From Dokdonia sp. (GTDB lineage Bacteria; Bacteroidota; Bacteroidia; Flavobacteriales; Flavobacteriaceae): a stretch of DNA of 61,078 nucleotides. The notes beneath the pieces are model-generated. The model did not search any database and had not been told where the DNA came from. It was given only the letters and a program-made list of their open reading frames with translations. Position numbers and translations under genes: made by a program. Location of the stretch: the NCBI GenBank assembly GCA_020630915.1, contig JAHDIF010000013.1, positions 1-61,078 of the forward strand. The letters run 5' to 3'. How positions within the stretch are numbered: position 1 is the stretch's first letter; every line of letters begins with the position of its first letter. Positions 43,239-52,156 of this stretch are shown piece after piece.

Positions 43239-43267
43239 ACCGCCTTTAGAGTAAGGCGGTTTTTTTA
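43239..43267 (+). terminator. Terminator after rocD
   Basis: ACCGCCTT (43239-43246) and AAGGCGGT (43253-43260) form an 8-bp stem followed by seven T; it overlaps the 3' end of the convergent DUF2752 gene. Confidence 0.85.
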
Positions 43268-43693
43268 TGGAGCAAGATGTGTAAATGGGTGTACGGGTAT
43301 ATTTCTCAGTACCCAAAAGCCAATAACTAATCCTACGATGGCATACGTAAACCATGGTTTGCTATTAAGGTCGTAATAGTAGTTAGGTAGATACCTCTTT
43401 GTAACCCAAGCGTATCCTTTGTTGCCTAATATAAAAAGGACAAGTACAAGCATTGAGTTATGCTTAATTGCTTCTAGTATCCTTATATGTAGTAGATCAT
43501 GTATGGCTCGCTGGCTGCCGCATCCCGGGCAATGGAGCCCCGTTATGTAATGAAAAGGACAAACTGCAAATACAGTTCCTTCTTGTGAAATAGCAGGATC
43601 GTTGATATAATAATATCTTAATAAAAAAAATACGGGTATCCCCAGTAGGAGATACCCGTATGTCACATATTCTTTTTTAATTTTAGTAGCCAT
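43265..43693 (-). CDS. DUF2752 membrane protein
   Basis: The 142-residue protein has the DUF2752 signature CPFHYITGLHCPGCGSQRAIH at its centre (quoted in part as CPFHYITGLHCPGCG), with several Cys in a conserved arrangement, flanked by three hydrophobic helices (YGYLLLGIPVFFLLRYYYI, MLVLVLFILGN and FTYAIVGLVIGFWVLRNI). The family has no known function; the Cys pattern suggests metal binding or redox work at the membrane. I use the ATG at 43693 (MATKIKKEYVTYG). It overlaps the 3' end of the CD225 gene by 11 bases. Confidence 0.85.
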   Translation of the reverse strand: MATKIKKEYVTYGYLLLGIPVFFLLRYYYINDPAISQEGTVFAVCPFHYITGLHCPGCGSQRAIHDLLHIRILEAIKHNSMLVLVLFILGNKGYAWVTKRYLPNYYYDLNSKPWFTYAIVGLVIGFWVLRNIPVHPFTHLAP

Positions 43694-43994
43694 TAAAGTT
43701 ACCCTCGTTAGCAATAATACTCGCTAATATAGCACCATAAAACGCGATCACACATATTCCTATTATTACTCCTAATACAAGTCCAATAATACCCCATAAT
43801 TTGGCATTTTTGGAATCCTCTAAGGCTCCTTCATAATTCCCGCCGGCCCATTTTGCATTTACTCGAGCGGCGTAAATAATACTTACGACTCCTGTAATCT
43901 GACAACAGAAAAAAGTGGTAACAATAGCAAGAATTAGATAATTACTGGGCTTTTCTTGTGGCATATCGCCAGCGTTTGAAAGAGTATTGTTCAT
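43683..43994 (-). CDS. CD225/dispanin family membrane protein
   Basis: The 103-residue protein matches the CD225/dispanin domain (the family of vertebrate IFITM proteins): PSNYLILAIVTTFFCCQITG with the paired Cys of the re-entrant helix, then VVSIIYAARVNAKWAGGNYE and GALEDSKNAKLWGIIGLVLG before the second transmembrane helix. A short hydrophilic N-terminus precedes it. Bacterial members are uncharacterised. It is followed directly by a DUF2752 gene (11-base overlap), which points to joint expression. Confidence 0.85.
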   Translation of the reverse strand: MNNTLSNAGDMPQEKPSNYLILAIVTTFFCCQITGVVSIIYAARVNAKWAGGNYEGALEDSKNAKLWGIIGLVLGVIIGICVIAFYGAILASIIANEGNFNGY

Positions 43995-44056
43995 GTGCTT
44001 GATTAATTTTCTTATGACTAAAATACTAGATTATAATTCATTTTTAGAATTAGACA

Positions 44057-44087
44057 TAAAAAAAGCGAGCCTAGGCTCGCTCTTTTT
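44057..44087. terminator. Bidirectional terminator
   Basis: AGCGAGCC and GGCTCGCT pair around TA, with an A-run on the left and a T-run on the right. It separates the CCC-motif gene from the CD225 gene on the minus strand. Confidence 0.8.
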
Positions 44088-44103
44088 AATTTCAAGAAAC
44101 TTT

Positions 44104-44439
44104 TTAAGCCCCCATTCCAGCTTGTCTTAATTGTTCTTCTTGCCATTCTTGCATTCCTTCGAGCCCTCCGAATGCAATGAGCATTCCTACTATAAGTAGA
44201 AGTGTAAGAACTCCTAATACAAGACCAATAATAGCAATAATTCTGGCAGTTTTTAAAGTGTTGAAATTGTCATAACGCTCCGGGTCTGCTTCATATATTT
44301 TTTTATCTTTATTTGTTAAAAATAATCCAATTCCAGAGAGAAGTATTCCTCCTATTCCCCAGCTAAAGCAACATGCGATAAATGATATTATTCCGAGGAC
44401 TAGTGATATTGTTACATTAGGTAATTTCTTTTGTTCCAT
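44104..44439 (-). CDS. CCC-motif-type membrane protein
   Basis: The 111-residue protein has two membrane segments: SLVLGIISFIACCFSWGIGGI, containing a CC pair, and RIIAIIGLVLGVLTLLLIVG, separated by a charged cytoplasmic loop with KDKKIYEADPERYDNF. The layout resembles the dispanin next door and the short 'CCC motif' membrane proteins of Bacteroidota that I recall; I see CC rather than CCC. Function is unknown. It lies between the short DUF2752 gene and the CD225 gene. Confidence 0.7.
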   Translation of the reverse strand: MEQKKLPNVTISLVLGIISFIACCFSWGIGGILLSGIGLFLTNKDKKIYEADPERYDNFNTLKTARIIAIIGLVLGVLTLLLIVGMLIAFGGLEGMQEWQEEQLRQAGMGA

Positions 44440-44458
44440 AATAATGGTTGTTTAGTTG

Positions 44459-44734
44459 TTAGTGTAAAATTTTTATGAGATAACTAATGATTATCGTTGA
44501 CACGGTCAATATAGCTAAAAAAATAATACTCTTATTAGCATACTTAAAACTTATAAATTGATTGGTTATTAAAACAGCAAAAAGTAAAATAAGTGGGTAA
44601 ATAGCAGGATACATAATGAAAGCCTCTACAAATTCACCTTTAAGTATTAAGGAAACAGATCGTTGTAAACCACAACCCATACACTCAAATCCGAGGTACT
44701 TTTTATTAAGGCAAGGAAGCATGTACTCTTCCAT
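44459..44734 (-). CDS. Short DUF2752 protein
   Basis: The 91-residue protein has CLNKKYLGFECMGCGLQRS, the DUF2752-type Cys cluster (CxxxxxxGxxCxGCGxxR), then two hydrophobic helices (YPAIYPLILLFAVLITNQF and SIIFLAILTVSTIIISYLI). It is shorter than the DUF2752 protein at 43265 and lacks its N-terminal helix. It begins 8 bases after the stop of the T9SS cargo gene, so it is probably on the same transcript as that cargo. Confidence 0.8.
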   Translation of the reverse strand: MEEYMLPCLNKKYLGFECMGCGLQRSVSLILKGEFVEAFIMYPAIYPLILLFAVLITNQFISFKYANKSIIFLAILTVSTIIISYLIKILH

Positions 44735-44742
44735 ATGTGCTT

Positions 44743-46824
44743 TTAGTTTGTAATACTAATTTTTCTTGCCTTTGTAAGACCTCCTTCTGTGGTAAACTGT
44801 ACTATATAAACACCCGTACTCAAATTGTTAGTAGGGAATGTATACATTGCATTAGTACCTAATTGTTGCTCCGTAAAAATTTTCTTACCAGCTATGTCGA
44901 ATAGAGTTACATTTTCTAAATCAATGCTTGCCGGATTTGTAATTTCTAATCTTCCTAATTGATTATTCTGCAAAATACTGAACGATTCTAAAATACTATC
45001 TCCAGAAAAAGGATCTTGTTCTGCTACAATAGTATCTTCAACTTCGTTATTACTGGCGGTGTTATCGGTATTAGAAGAGTCTTGATCTGCTGTTTCATCA
45101 TCATCATTACCATCAGATGTATTTGTATCTCTTGTAAATCTTATGGCAAAACGATCAGAATGCTCACCAGCGGCCAGAGAAATAAGCGCATCTTCATCAA
45201 GTATATCATAATAGGTTTCTGTAAGTTTATCGAGCAAATAGACGCTGGTATATTCAAAGTTCTCTATATAGTGCACTTTAAACCTAAATTCAGAAGGAGT
45301 TTCTGCATCAATTGTGATAGGAATGTACTGAAATTCGTCTTGAGGTGCTGCATTTATTACATAACCTTTCTCATCGTCAATGGCAAAAGAAACGTCTGTT
45401 CCTAACCCTTCATTTTTGGCATCTCCAGCAACATCATATCCTGCTGTTGCATATCTATGCAGTACTACACCAAGTTCTCGCGAGTATGTGTCATTAATAC
45501 CTACTCCTATTTTAAATCTTGGCATTCCATCATCCATATTGTTTGCATCTGGATAATATGTAGTAACTCCTACAACCGGCTGTGCATCATCTTCGTTTTC
45601 ATTGGTTCTAAAATCAGAGTTATTCCCTTCTTTTACAAATACACGTTGGTTATTTGTAAAACTAGCCATATTACCCCCAACTTGTGTAGCACTACCTTCT
45701 AAAAAGAATCCTTGTCCTACTGGCGCAAAACGTCTGTTGTAAGTAACTCCATTACCTACCGATCCAGGAATTTGAGCACCATTTTCATCATACATATAGA
45801 ACGTTGCATTTACATACATACCATCTCCTAGTGAAAGCATAGGTGAGTATGTCCCATATCCAGCTTGGTAATCTTCAACAAAATGTGACATAACATTTGG
45901 GTTGCTATCCCAGAAGAAAGCCGTACCTGTAATAATATCTGATCTCGTAACAGTAGTTGAAGTGCCATTTATATCTGTTGCTACAAAATCTCCAGTTCCT
46001 GAGTTTTGAAGTAAAAAGTAGTCAAGATCTAGGGCTGAGGGATAAGGATTACCAGTAAGAGTTTGCTGTGACGCTCCTATTTCAATATTAATTGTTCCAT
46101 TATTAGGGCGCCCTCTAAAATCATAACGCTGGCCTATACCATCTGTAAGATTACCATTGTTGTTAGGTCGTCCATCACCCGCATCTGTTGTATCTGTTCC
46201 ATTTATTCCTTTCATTGTAAAGCCATAACCTGCTTCTAATTCTCCCGCTTCTGCGATATGAAACCAATTTGCATACCCCGTTCCAGATCTGTAAGACCAT
46301 AACCAGTATGAAGCTATATTGAGCATAGAATTGTTTGCTCCATCTGTACCAGTTGTGGTTCCGTTATAACCTCCTGAGCCAAATACGGTATTCGCTTGAG
46401 TAAGAGAGACGGGAGCAAAAAACACTACACGTCCCGTAATAGGTTTAAATGCAAATCTGGCATTTCCATCGGGCATTATAGCTCCTCCTATCTCTGTAGG
46501 TATTCCTACAGGAGAAGTCCAAGCATTATAATCCCAGGCATTTACAGTTCCTTCTTGAAACATAGAGAGATATCCAGAACCTTTATTGAGTTGATCCGCA
46601 CCATTTCCTTGTAGTAATTGAGCTTCGTTTCTAAGAATTATACTACTTTCATTTAGTACATTGGCATTGCTCTGTAGTTCAACGTCTTGTTCGACATATA
46701 TAAAAGTATCATCTACAAAAACAAAAGAAGCATCAGCATTACTTGGACCGCTAGGTTGCACATAAAGCTGTGCTTGCACTCCAAAATAGCTAAGAAAAAG
46801 CGTTAAAAAGAATAATTGTTTCAT
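44743..46824 (-). CDS. T9SS-secreted surface protein (type A sorting domain)
   Basis: The 693-residue protein has a signal peptide (MKQLFFLTLFLSYFGVQAQ) and a C-terminal type A sorting domain with ENVTLFDIAGKKIFTEQQ, LSTGVYIVQFTTEGG and KARKISITN, the features used by the type IX system for export and surface attachment. The passenger is large, rich in Gly, Asn and Thr and without an enzyme motif (for example FNGTTTGTDGANNSMLNIA-like stretches and AGYGFTMKGINGTD); an acidic DGNDDDETADQDSS region precedes the sorting domain. The role is probably adhesion or surface structure. It heads a transcript that includes the short DUF2752 gene. Confidence 0.9.
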   Translation of the reverse strand: MKQLFFLTLFLSYFGVQAQLYVQPSGPSNADASFVFVDDTFIYVEQDVELQSNANVLNESSIILRNEAQLLQGNGADQLNKGSGYLSMFQEGTVNAWDYNAWTSPVGIPTEIGGAIMPDGNARFAFKPITGRVVFFAPVSLTQANTVFGSGGYNGTTTGTDGANNSMLNIASYWLWSYRSGTGYANWFHIAEAGELEAGYGFTMKGINGTDTTDAGDGRPNNNGNLTDGIGQRYDFRGRPNNGTINIEIGASQQTLTGNPYPSALDLDYFLLQNSGTGDFVATDINGTSTTVTRSDIITGTAFFWDSNPNVMSHFVEDYQAGYGTYSPMLSLGDGMYVNATFYMYDENGAQIPGSVGNGVTYNRRFAPVGQGFFLEGSATQVGGNMASFTNNQRVFVKEGNNSDFRTNENEDDAQPVVGVTTYYPDANNMDDGMPRFKIGVGINDTYSRELGVVLHRYATAGYDVAGDAKNEGLGTDVSFAIDDEKGYVINAAPQDEFQYIPITIDAETPSEFRFKVHYIENFEYTSVYLLDKLTETYYDILDEDALISLAAGEHSDRFAIRFTRDTNTSDGNDDDETADQDSSNTDNTASNNEVEDTIVAEQDPFSGDSILESFSILQNNQLGRLEITNPASIDLENVTLFDIAGKKIFTEQQLGTNAMYTFPTNNLSTGVYIVQFTTEGGLTKARKISITN

Positions 46825-46947
46825 AAATCGTAGTAATGGGGTTGAGCGTAAAATTAACTCATTTAACGTTTAATGATTTTGATTTTTAACGTTTTAGCAT
46901 AAGTTTTCGATAGATTGATTATTTTTATCGTTCAAGAGCACAAAATA

Positions 46948-47508
46948 ATGAGATTTACTTTTAAAATGAATGATAGTGTACAGGCGTTAGATGATGATTT
47001 TGAGGGTGTCATTGTTGCAAAAGATGGTGATATGGTAGACGTAGAAGGTATTGATGGGTTTGTGGTACGCTTTCGCGAAAGCGAACTTATCCCAGCAATT
47101 TCGACCATAGATGCTCATAAATTGAGTAGTGTATCACCTGCGGTTATTACTGAAAAAGAAGCTGCTAGTAAACGACCAAATTTTGTGCAAGCTTCAAAAA
47201 AGAAAAAGAAACAAATACCTCCTATGGAAGTAGATCTTCATATAGGTAAATTGGTTAGAAGTCCACAAGGGATGTCTAACTACGAGATACTTAATTTGCA
47301 ATTAGATACGGCAAAACGACAGTTGGAATTTGCAAAAAATAAACGCATACAGCGTATAGTTTTTATACACGGTGTAGGTGAAGGTGTTTTAAAAGAAGAA
47401 CTCAATTATCTTTTAAGACGTTACGAAAATCTTAAATTTTTTGATGCAGATTATCAAAAATATGGAGTAGGGGCGACCGAAGTATACTTTTTACAGAAAG
47501 GGCTTTAG
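46948..47508 (+). CDS. Smr-domain protein, MutS2-related
   Basis: The protein (186 residues from the ATG at 46948) has an N-terminal beta-barrel-like stretch (MNDSVQALDDDFEGVIVAKD, VDVEGIDGFVVRFRES), a basic linker (ASKKKKKQIP) and a C-terminal Smr nuclease-type domain: EVDLHIGKLV, LDTAKRQLEFAKNKR, VFIHGVGEGVLKEEL and LRRYENLKFFDADYQKYGVG. Smr domains occur at the end of MutS2 and as stand-alone proteins that nick DNA or RNA. An exact palindrome at 47069 encodes RFRES. The lipoprotein gene is convergent with a 5-base gap. Confidence 0.88.
   Translation: MRFTFKMNDSVQALDDDFEGVIVAKDGDMVDVEGIDGFVVRFRESELIPAISTIDAHKLSSVSPAVITEKEAASKRPNFVQASKKKKKQIPPMEVDLHIGKLVRSPQGMSNYEILNLQLDTAKRQLEFAKNKRIQRIVFIHGVGEGVLKEELNYLLRRYENLKFFDADYQKYGVGATEVYFLQKGL
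47069..47082. repeat. Iterated palindrome, exact copy in the Smr gene
   Basis: GCTTTCGCGAAAGC with GTAC on the left, read in frame as RFRES (VVRFRESEL). Confidence 0.9.
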
Positions 47509-47513
47509 TTTAG

Positions 47514-48419
47514 TTAAAAGGATGGGGTAAAGAAAATGGATGCATCTTGTACACCGTTAAATTCTCCTAAAAATAAGGAGCTCTGTATGGTTACTGCGGG
47601 CTCTCCACTTTCATCTAAAAATGAAAGGAGTTCCATATCTATGGTAAGTACGATATCAGACAAAAAATACACGTGTTCCCTGTAAACATTTACGATTGTT
47701 TCGTTTGCAATATTAGGGTTTAAATAGTCATCAATTCCTGGATTGTTTGGGTCTGAATTGTCATCTGTAGGATTTAAATTTCCATCTGCATCTTCGTTAC
47801 GTGTGAGAATCCCATCTCCGTCATCGTCTGGGTCTAGATAATTTAGAATACCGTCGCCATCTGTGTCAAAAGATAACTCTACATCTATCAATCCATTTTC
47901 ATCAAAAACAACACCTTCTAATATGGTAGGCACATTGTCTCCATCATCATCAAAATCTATAATATCAATTAATCCATCTCCATCTGTATCGATAAGACCT
48001 GTAGGGTCTTCTATTTCTGAAGGTATGTTGTCGTTATCTTCTTCTGTGCCTTGAGTAGTAATTGTGATTTCTCCGGTTGTACTCACGAGTTCTTCACTTA
48101 CGGTAGGAGAGGTAGGGGGAATAGGGTCGCAAAAATAGTCGCTAGTAACCTCGCTGGCAAATCTTCTATAAACTACTTGATCATCACCGCTAAGTGTTAT
48201 TGAAACCTGACCTGCTTGGGTTAAAATATTTTCGGTTGTAGAAAACTCAAGAGCAAGACTTTCATTAGAATCGGCTTTAACCTTAAAGAAAACAAATTCA
48301 AAATCGTCGCACCATTCTAAAGTAGCATCTTCAAAATCAAAGTTATTTACCATAATATCACCATCATCACAGGATTGTATTATCAAGGCTATGCATAGTA
48401 AGAATAGGAGTGCTCTCAT
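47514..48419 (-). CDS. Lipoprotein with thrombospondin type 3-like Ca repeats
   Basis: The 301-residue protein has a lipoprotein signal ([18 protein letters not shown]; lipobox IQSC), so it should sit in the outer or inner membrane leaflet. The middle has Asp-rich calcium-binding repeats: [20 protein letters not shown] and [20 protein letters not shown], each with the DxDxDG pattern, and [11 protein letters not shown]. Flanking parts are beta-rich without recognised enzyme motifs. A role in binding surface polymers or in adhesion is an inference. It is convergent with the Smr gene. Confidence 0.82.
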   Translation of the reverse strand: MRALLFLLCIALIIQSCDDGDIMVNNFDFEDATLEWCDDFEFVFFKVKADSNESLALEFSTTENILTQAGQVSITLSGDDQVVYRRFASEVTSDYFCDPIPPTSPTVSEELVSTTGEITITTQGTEEDNDNIPSEIEDPTGLIDTDGDGLIDIIDFDDDGDNVPTILEGVVFDENGLIDVELSFDTDGDGILNYLDPDDDGDGILTRNEDADGNLNPTDDNSDPNNPGIDDYLNPNIANETIVNVYREHVYFLSDIVLTIDMELLSFLDESGEPAVTIQSSLFLGEFNGVQDASIFFTPSF

Positions 48420-48464
48420 AATAATTATTTAAAAAGCAAAAATAGCGTTAATAGGGGTAATATA

Positions 48465-48478
48465 GCTTTCGCGAAAAA
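48465..48478. repeat. Iterated palindrome, degraded copy
   Basis: GCTTTCGCGAAAAA keeps the left arm and core but has lost the right GC pair. It lies upstream of the cysteine desulfurase promoter. Confidence 0.65.
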
Positions 48479-48493
48479 TAATTTAAATTCAAT

Positions 48494-48501
48494 TACTTTT
48501 G
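48494..48501 (+). promoter_or_regulatory. Candidate -7 box for the cysteine desulfurase
   Basis: TACTTTTG matches TAnnTTTG, giving a start near 48504 and a leader of about 30 bases. Confidence 0.4.
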
Positions 48502-48534
48502 CACCTCTCAATCCCCTAGAAAATAAAACGTACA

Positions 48535-49689
48535 ATGAGGCAAGTTTATTTTGATAATGCAGCTACAACAAAAATACACCCGGAAGTAGTAGAAGAAATG
48601 ATGAAGGTCATGCGGGAAGTATCTGGAAATCCCTCTTCTTCTCATGCTGCTGGTCGAACTGCAAAAAGTCACATAGAGAATGCGAGAAAGACAATAGCTA
48701 AGCAACTCAATTGCACTGCTGCCGAAATTATTTTTACATCTGGAGGTACAGAGGCAGATAACCTTGTTATACTTAGCGCAGTGAGAGATTTAGGTGTGCA
48801 GAGATTAATTACCTCAAAAATTGAACACCACGCCGTTTTGCACTCTGCACAAGAAGTTGCACAACAATTTGATATAGAGTTAGTATTTGTAAATCTTAAG
48901 CCTTGCGGTACTCCAGATGAGGTTCACTTGGAACAATTGCTTCAAGAAAGTAGTGTAAAAACACTAGTGAGTCTTATGCACGTGAATAATGAAATAGGTA
49001 ATATGATTGATATTAAGGCGATCGCACAGATGTGTAAGTCTTACAGTGCTCTATTGCATTCTGATATGGTGCAAAGTGTTGGGCATTATACCATAGACTT
49101 AGAGGAGATTCCAGTAGATTTTATTGCAGCTAGTGCTCATAAATTTCACGGTCCTAAAGGAGTGGGCTTTGCTTTTGTACGCAAGAATAGTGGTCTGAAA
49201 CCTCTTATTTTTGGGGGTTCTCAAGAAAGGGGATTAAGAGCTGGTACGGAGTCCGTTCATAATATTATAGGGCTTGAAAAATCTATACAAATGGCCTATG
49301 ATAGGCTAGAAAAAGATAGAGCCTATATTGAAGGAATCAAAAACTATTTCGCCGAAAGGCTATTAAAAGAAATACCAGGAGTAAAACTCAATGGTAATTG
49401 CGCTTTTACAGATAAAAGCACGTATACACTATTAAATGTTTGGTTGCCAGTGCCTAAGGAAAAATCTTTAATGTTGCTTTTTCAACTAGATTTAAAAGGT
49501 ATAGCTTGCTCAAAAGGTAGTGCTTGCCAAAGCGGTAGTGACAAGGGCTCTCATGTATTAAGTGAAGTGCTTCCTTCAGAAAGCCTTGACAAACCCAGTG
49601 TGCGATTTTCCTTTTCTACATACAATACAAAAGAAGACGTAGATTATGTGATGGAGGTACTACAAGAGTTTGTTGGGGTCACAGCTTGA
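48535..49689 (+). CDS. Cysteine desulfurase
   Basis: Cysteine desulfurases move sulfur from cysteine to acceptors for iron-sulfur clusters and tRNA thiolation. The 384-residue PLP protein has VYFDNAATTKIHPEVVEEM, FTSGGTEADNLVI, KIEHHAVL, SLMHVNNEIGNMI, the Lys-containing SAHKFHGPKGVGF (PLP aldimine), GTESVHNIIGLEK and the flexible loop ACSKGSACQSGSDKGSH with the reactive Cys in GSACQSG. The length and loop type suggest the IscS/NifS class. No iscU or other isc gene lies next to it. Its 3' end overlaps the convergent TonB receptor gene by 11 bases. Confidence 0.92.
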   Translation: MRQVYFDNAATTKIHPEVVEEMMKVMREVSGNPSSSHAAGRTAKSHIENARKTIAKQLNCTAAEIIFTSGGTEADNLVILSAVRDLGVQRLITSKIEHHAVLHSAQEVAQQFDIELVFVNLKPCGTPDEVHLEQLLQESSVKTLVSLMHVNNEIGNMIDIKAIAQMCKSYSALLHSDMVQSVGHYTIDLEEIPVDFIAASAHKFHGPKGVGFAFVRKNSGLKPLIFGGSQERGLRAGTESVHNIIGLEKSIQMAYDRLEKDRAYIEGIKNYFAERLLKEIPGVKLNGNCAFTDKSTYTLLNVWLPVPKEKSLMLLFQLDLKGIACSKGSACQSGSDKGSHVLSEVLPSESLDKPSVRFSFSTYNTKEDVDYVMEVLQEFVGVTA

Positions 49690-52150
49690 TCCTTAATCTA
49701 GCATTAAATACACGAGGGGTTAAAAAATTTGGTATTGCAAATTGTTGTTGAGTACTTGCGTCTCGTACAAAAGTGTTTGTGATAGAATTTTGTCTATTAA
49801 AAATATTATAGATTTCAATACCGGCACTTAATTCTTTAAATGGGTGTAGCCAGTGTCCTTTTTCAAAGCGCTTATTGGCATCTGTAAAAACATAGGAGAA
49901 ACCTGCATCTGCCCTAAAATAATCGCGTAACCTAGGGAGTTGAGAAAATATATAAGGATCTGCATAACTAGGTGATCCCCCAGGTAAACCTGTCTGGTAT
50001 ACCATATTAATATACAGTCGCATGCTGGGTATTTTTGGAGCGTAATCTTCAAAGAGAAATGCCACTTTTAATCGTTGGTCTGTAGGTCTTGGAATGTACC
50101 CTCTGTTCTCTATATTTTCTTCGGTTTTTAAAATACCTAAACTTATCCAGCTTTGAGTGCCAGGGACGAACTCCCCAGCCAGTCTTGTGTCAAACCCGTA
50201 GGCTCTTGCTACCGCATTATTGGTAGCTCTATATCGAATCCTTACATTTTCTAGCGTGTATGGGTTTACATCGCTTAGTCCTTTATAATAAGCTTCAGAT
50301 ACTAATTTAAAAGGACGTTCCCATAAATTAAAACTCCAGTCGTGTCCTGCTACAACGTGAAATGATTTTTGAGCTTTTACATTGGGGCGTACCTGTCCTA
50401 AAGAGTCTCTTAGTTCTCTATAAAATGGGGGCTGATTGTAAACACCTCCTGAGATTCTAAAAACCATGTCATCATTCCAGTCTGGTTTTATACTCACTTG
50501 AGCTCTTGGACTTACGGTAAGTTGAGAATTTGTTTGAATGTTCTGACCACTTACCGTCCATTGCTGAGCCCGCACGCCTGCATTAAGCCATACCTCGCTG
50601 TCTCCCCAGTCTGTTCTTTTGCTATATTGAGTATAGGCAGATATACGATCTATCTGCACATCATTTTGAGCTCTAATCGTAATAAACGGTTCTAAAGGAG
50701 CATCAAAAGGCTCGTAGGGCTGCTGGTTGACAAAATCTGCAATAGGAGGTCTAATTGAGAACCCAGCAGAGTCAATAACTTCATATTCTTCAAGTCTATC
50801 ACGTATATCTTCTCGAGTATATTTTATACCCCAATCTATCTGGTTTTCGTCTTTGAGGTAACTTCCTTTATGCTCTATATTCACAAACAAGGCGTCTAGG
50901 TCGTTGCGAGCGTGAGTGAGTTGGCTACCAATTCCTTGGGTAAATTCTACCTCACCTAAGTCTTCATCTCCAATATTTGTATTAGGCGTACCTAAACGAT
51001 AATCTGCAAAAATATCGAAGTATTCTTGTTCTTGTGTGTGATAGATAGAACCAATTAATTTTAGCGTTAGCGCATCATTGGCCTTGTAAGTTGTTTTAAG
51101 AGCACCAAAATATGTGTCATATCTATCCTGTTCTTGGCCTTCATAAAAAACGAGTAACGCTATAGGTTCTTGTATAGTTCCAAAGTTTGTTTGTCTTGTG
51201 AGTGGTTGAAAATCATACTTGTTTACTGCTATACTTCCAAGAGCGTCCACTTGTAGCTTGGAATTTACTTGGTATGTAAGATAGGTTTGTGCATCAAAAA
51301 AGGTGGGTTGAAAATTAGTTTGCGTCTGTCTTGCATTAACCAATAGGCTGTTGTCTCGATATCGTACACCTCCAATAGCTGTAAGTCTCCCATCTTTAGA
51401 AATACCTTCTGCAGAAACGCTAGCTCCTAACAAACTGGCATCTAGGCTAGCGCCAAATCCTGTGGGGCGTCTATAGGTTATATCAAGTACCGAGGAGAGT
51501 TTATCTCCATATTTTGCTTGAAATCCACCTGCGCTAAAGTTTACATTCCTCACCAGATCACTATTTACAAAACTAAGTCCTTCTTGTTGTCCAGATCGCA
51601 CAAGGAAAGGACGGTAAACCTCTATTTCATTTACGTACACTAGGTTTTCATCAAAGTTGCCACCCCTTACCGCATACTGTGTGCTTAATTCATTATTGTT
51701 ACTCACTCCAGGAAGTGACTTTAGTAAGTTTTCAACCCCAGCATTTGCTCCAGGTGTTTTCCTAATAGCCTCTGGAGAGAGTGTTATTACCCCTTGTTCT
51801 CTTTCTCTAGTATTAGAGGTAATTACTACCGTACCTAGTTGCTCTATATCTGTGGTTAGTATAGGATTAAATTCTATATTAGAATTGACCTTGAGATTAA
51901 AAGTTTGAGTAATTTTCTTTAAACCTACATATGAGATTGTAATAACCACATCTTGATCTGCAGGAATGTTCAGTATATAAAAGCCATTTTCATTTGTGGT
52001 TGTTCCATCTTGAGAGTGGATGACTGAGGCTCCTAAAACTGGTGTTTTATTTTCATCTAAAACAATACCTCTTACTGTGGCTGTCTGTCCTAAAACATTT
52101 GTAAAAGATAAAATGAGTGCAAAAATTAAAAAAGTGTACTTGTTTTTCAA
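49679..52150 (-). CDS. TonB-dependent receptor with carboxypeptidase-like domain
   Basis: The 823-residue outer-membrane protein has a signal peptide (FLIFALILSFTNVLGQ), an N-terminal carboxypeptidase-regulatory-like domain (TVRGIVLDENKTPVLGASVI), a plug domain (GVENLLKSLPGVSNNNELST, AVRGGNFDENLVYVNEIEV, SAGGFQAKYGDKLSSVLDI) and a large barrel with NPYTLENVRIRYRATN and ELSAGIEIYNIFNRQN near the end, where the last strand should close the barrel. The substrate is unknown; there is no SusD partner. The M23 peptidase gene lies 6 bases upstream, so they are co-transcribed. Confidence 0.93.
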   Translation of the reverse strand: MKNKYTFLIFALILSFTNVLGQTATVRGIVLDENKTPVLGASVIHSQDGTTTNENGFYILNIPADQDVVITISYVGLKKITQTFNLKVNSNIEFNPILTTDIEQLGTVVITSNTREREQGVITLSPEAIRKTPGANAGVENLLKSLPGVSNNNELSTQYAVRGGNFDENLVYVNEIEVYRPFLVRSGQQEGLSFVNSDLVRNVNFSAGGFQAKYGDKLSSVLDITYRRPTGFGASLDASLLGASVSAEGISKDGRLTAIGGVRYRDNSLLVNARQTQTNFQPTFFDAQTYLTYQVNSKLQVDALGSIAVNKYDFQPLTRQTNFGTIQEPIALLVFYEGQEQDRYDTYFGALKTTYKANDALTLKLIGSIYHTQEQEYFDIFADYRLGTPNTNIGDEDLGEVEFTQGIGSQLTHARNDLDALFVNIEHKGSYLKDENQIDWGIKYTREDIRDRLEEYEVIDSAGFSIRPPIADFVNQQPYEPFDAPLEPFITIRAQNDVQIDRISAYTQYSKRTDWGDSEVWLNAGVRAQQWTVSGQNIQTNSQLTVSPRAQVSIKPDWNDDMVFRISGGVYNQPPFYRELRDSLGQVRPNVKAQKSFHVVAGHDWSFNLWERPFKLVSEAYYKGLSDVNPYTLENVRIRYRATNNAVARAYGFDTRLAGEFVPGTQSWISLGILKTEENIENRGYIPRPTDQRLKVAFLFEDYAPKIPSMRLYINMVYQTGLPGGSPSYADPYIFSQLPRLRDYFRADAGFSYVFTDANKRFEKGHWLHPFKELSAGIEIYNIFNRQNSITNTFVRDASTQQQFAIPNFLTPRVFNARLRIKL

Positions 52151-52156
52151 GAGGAA

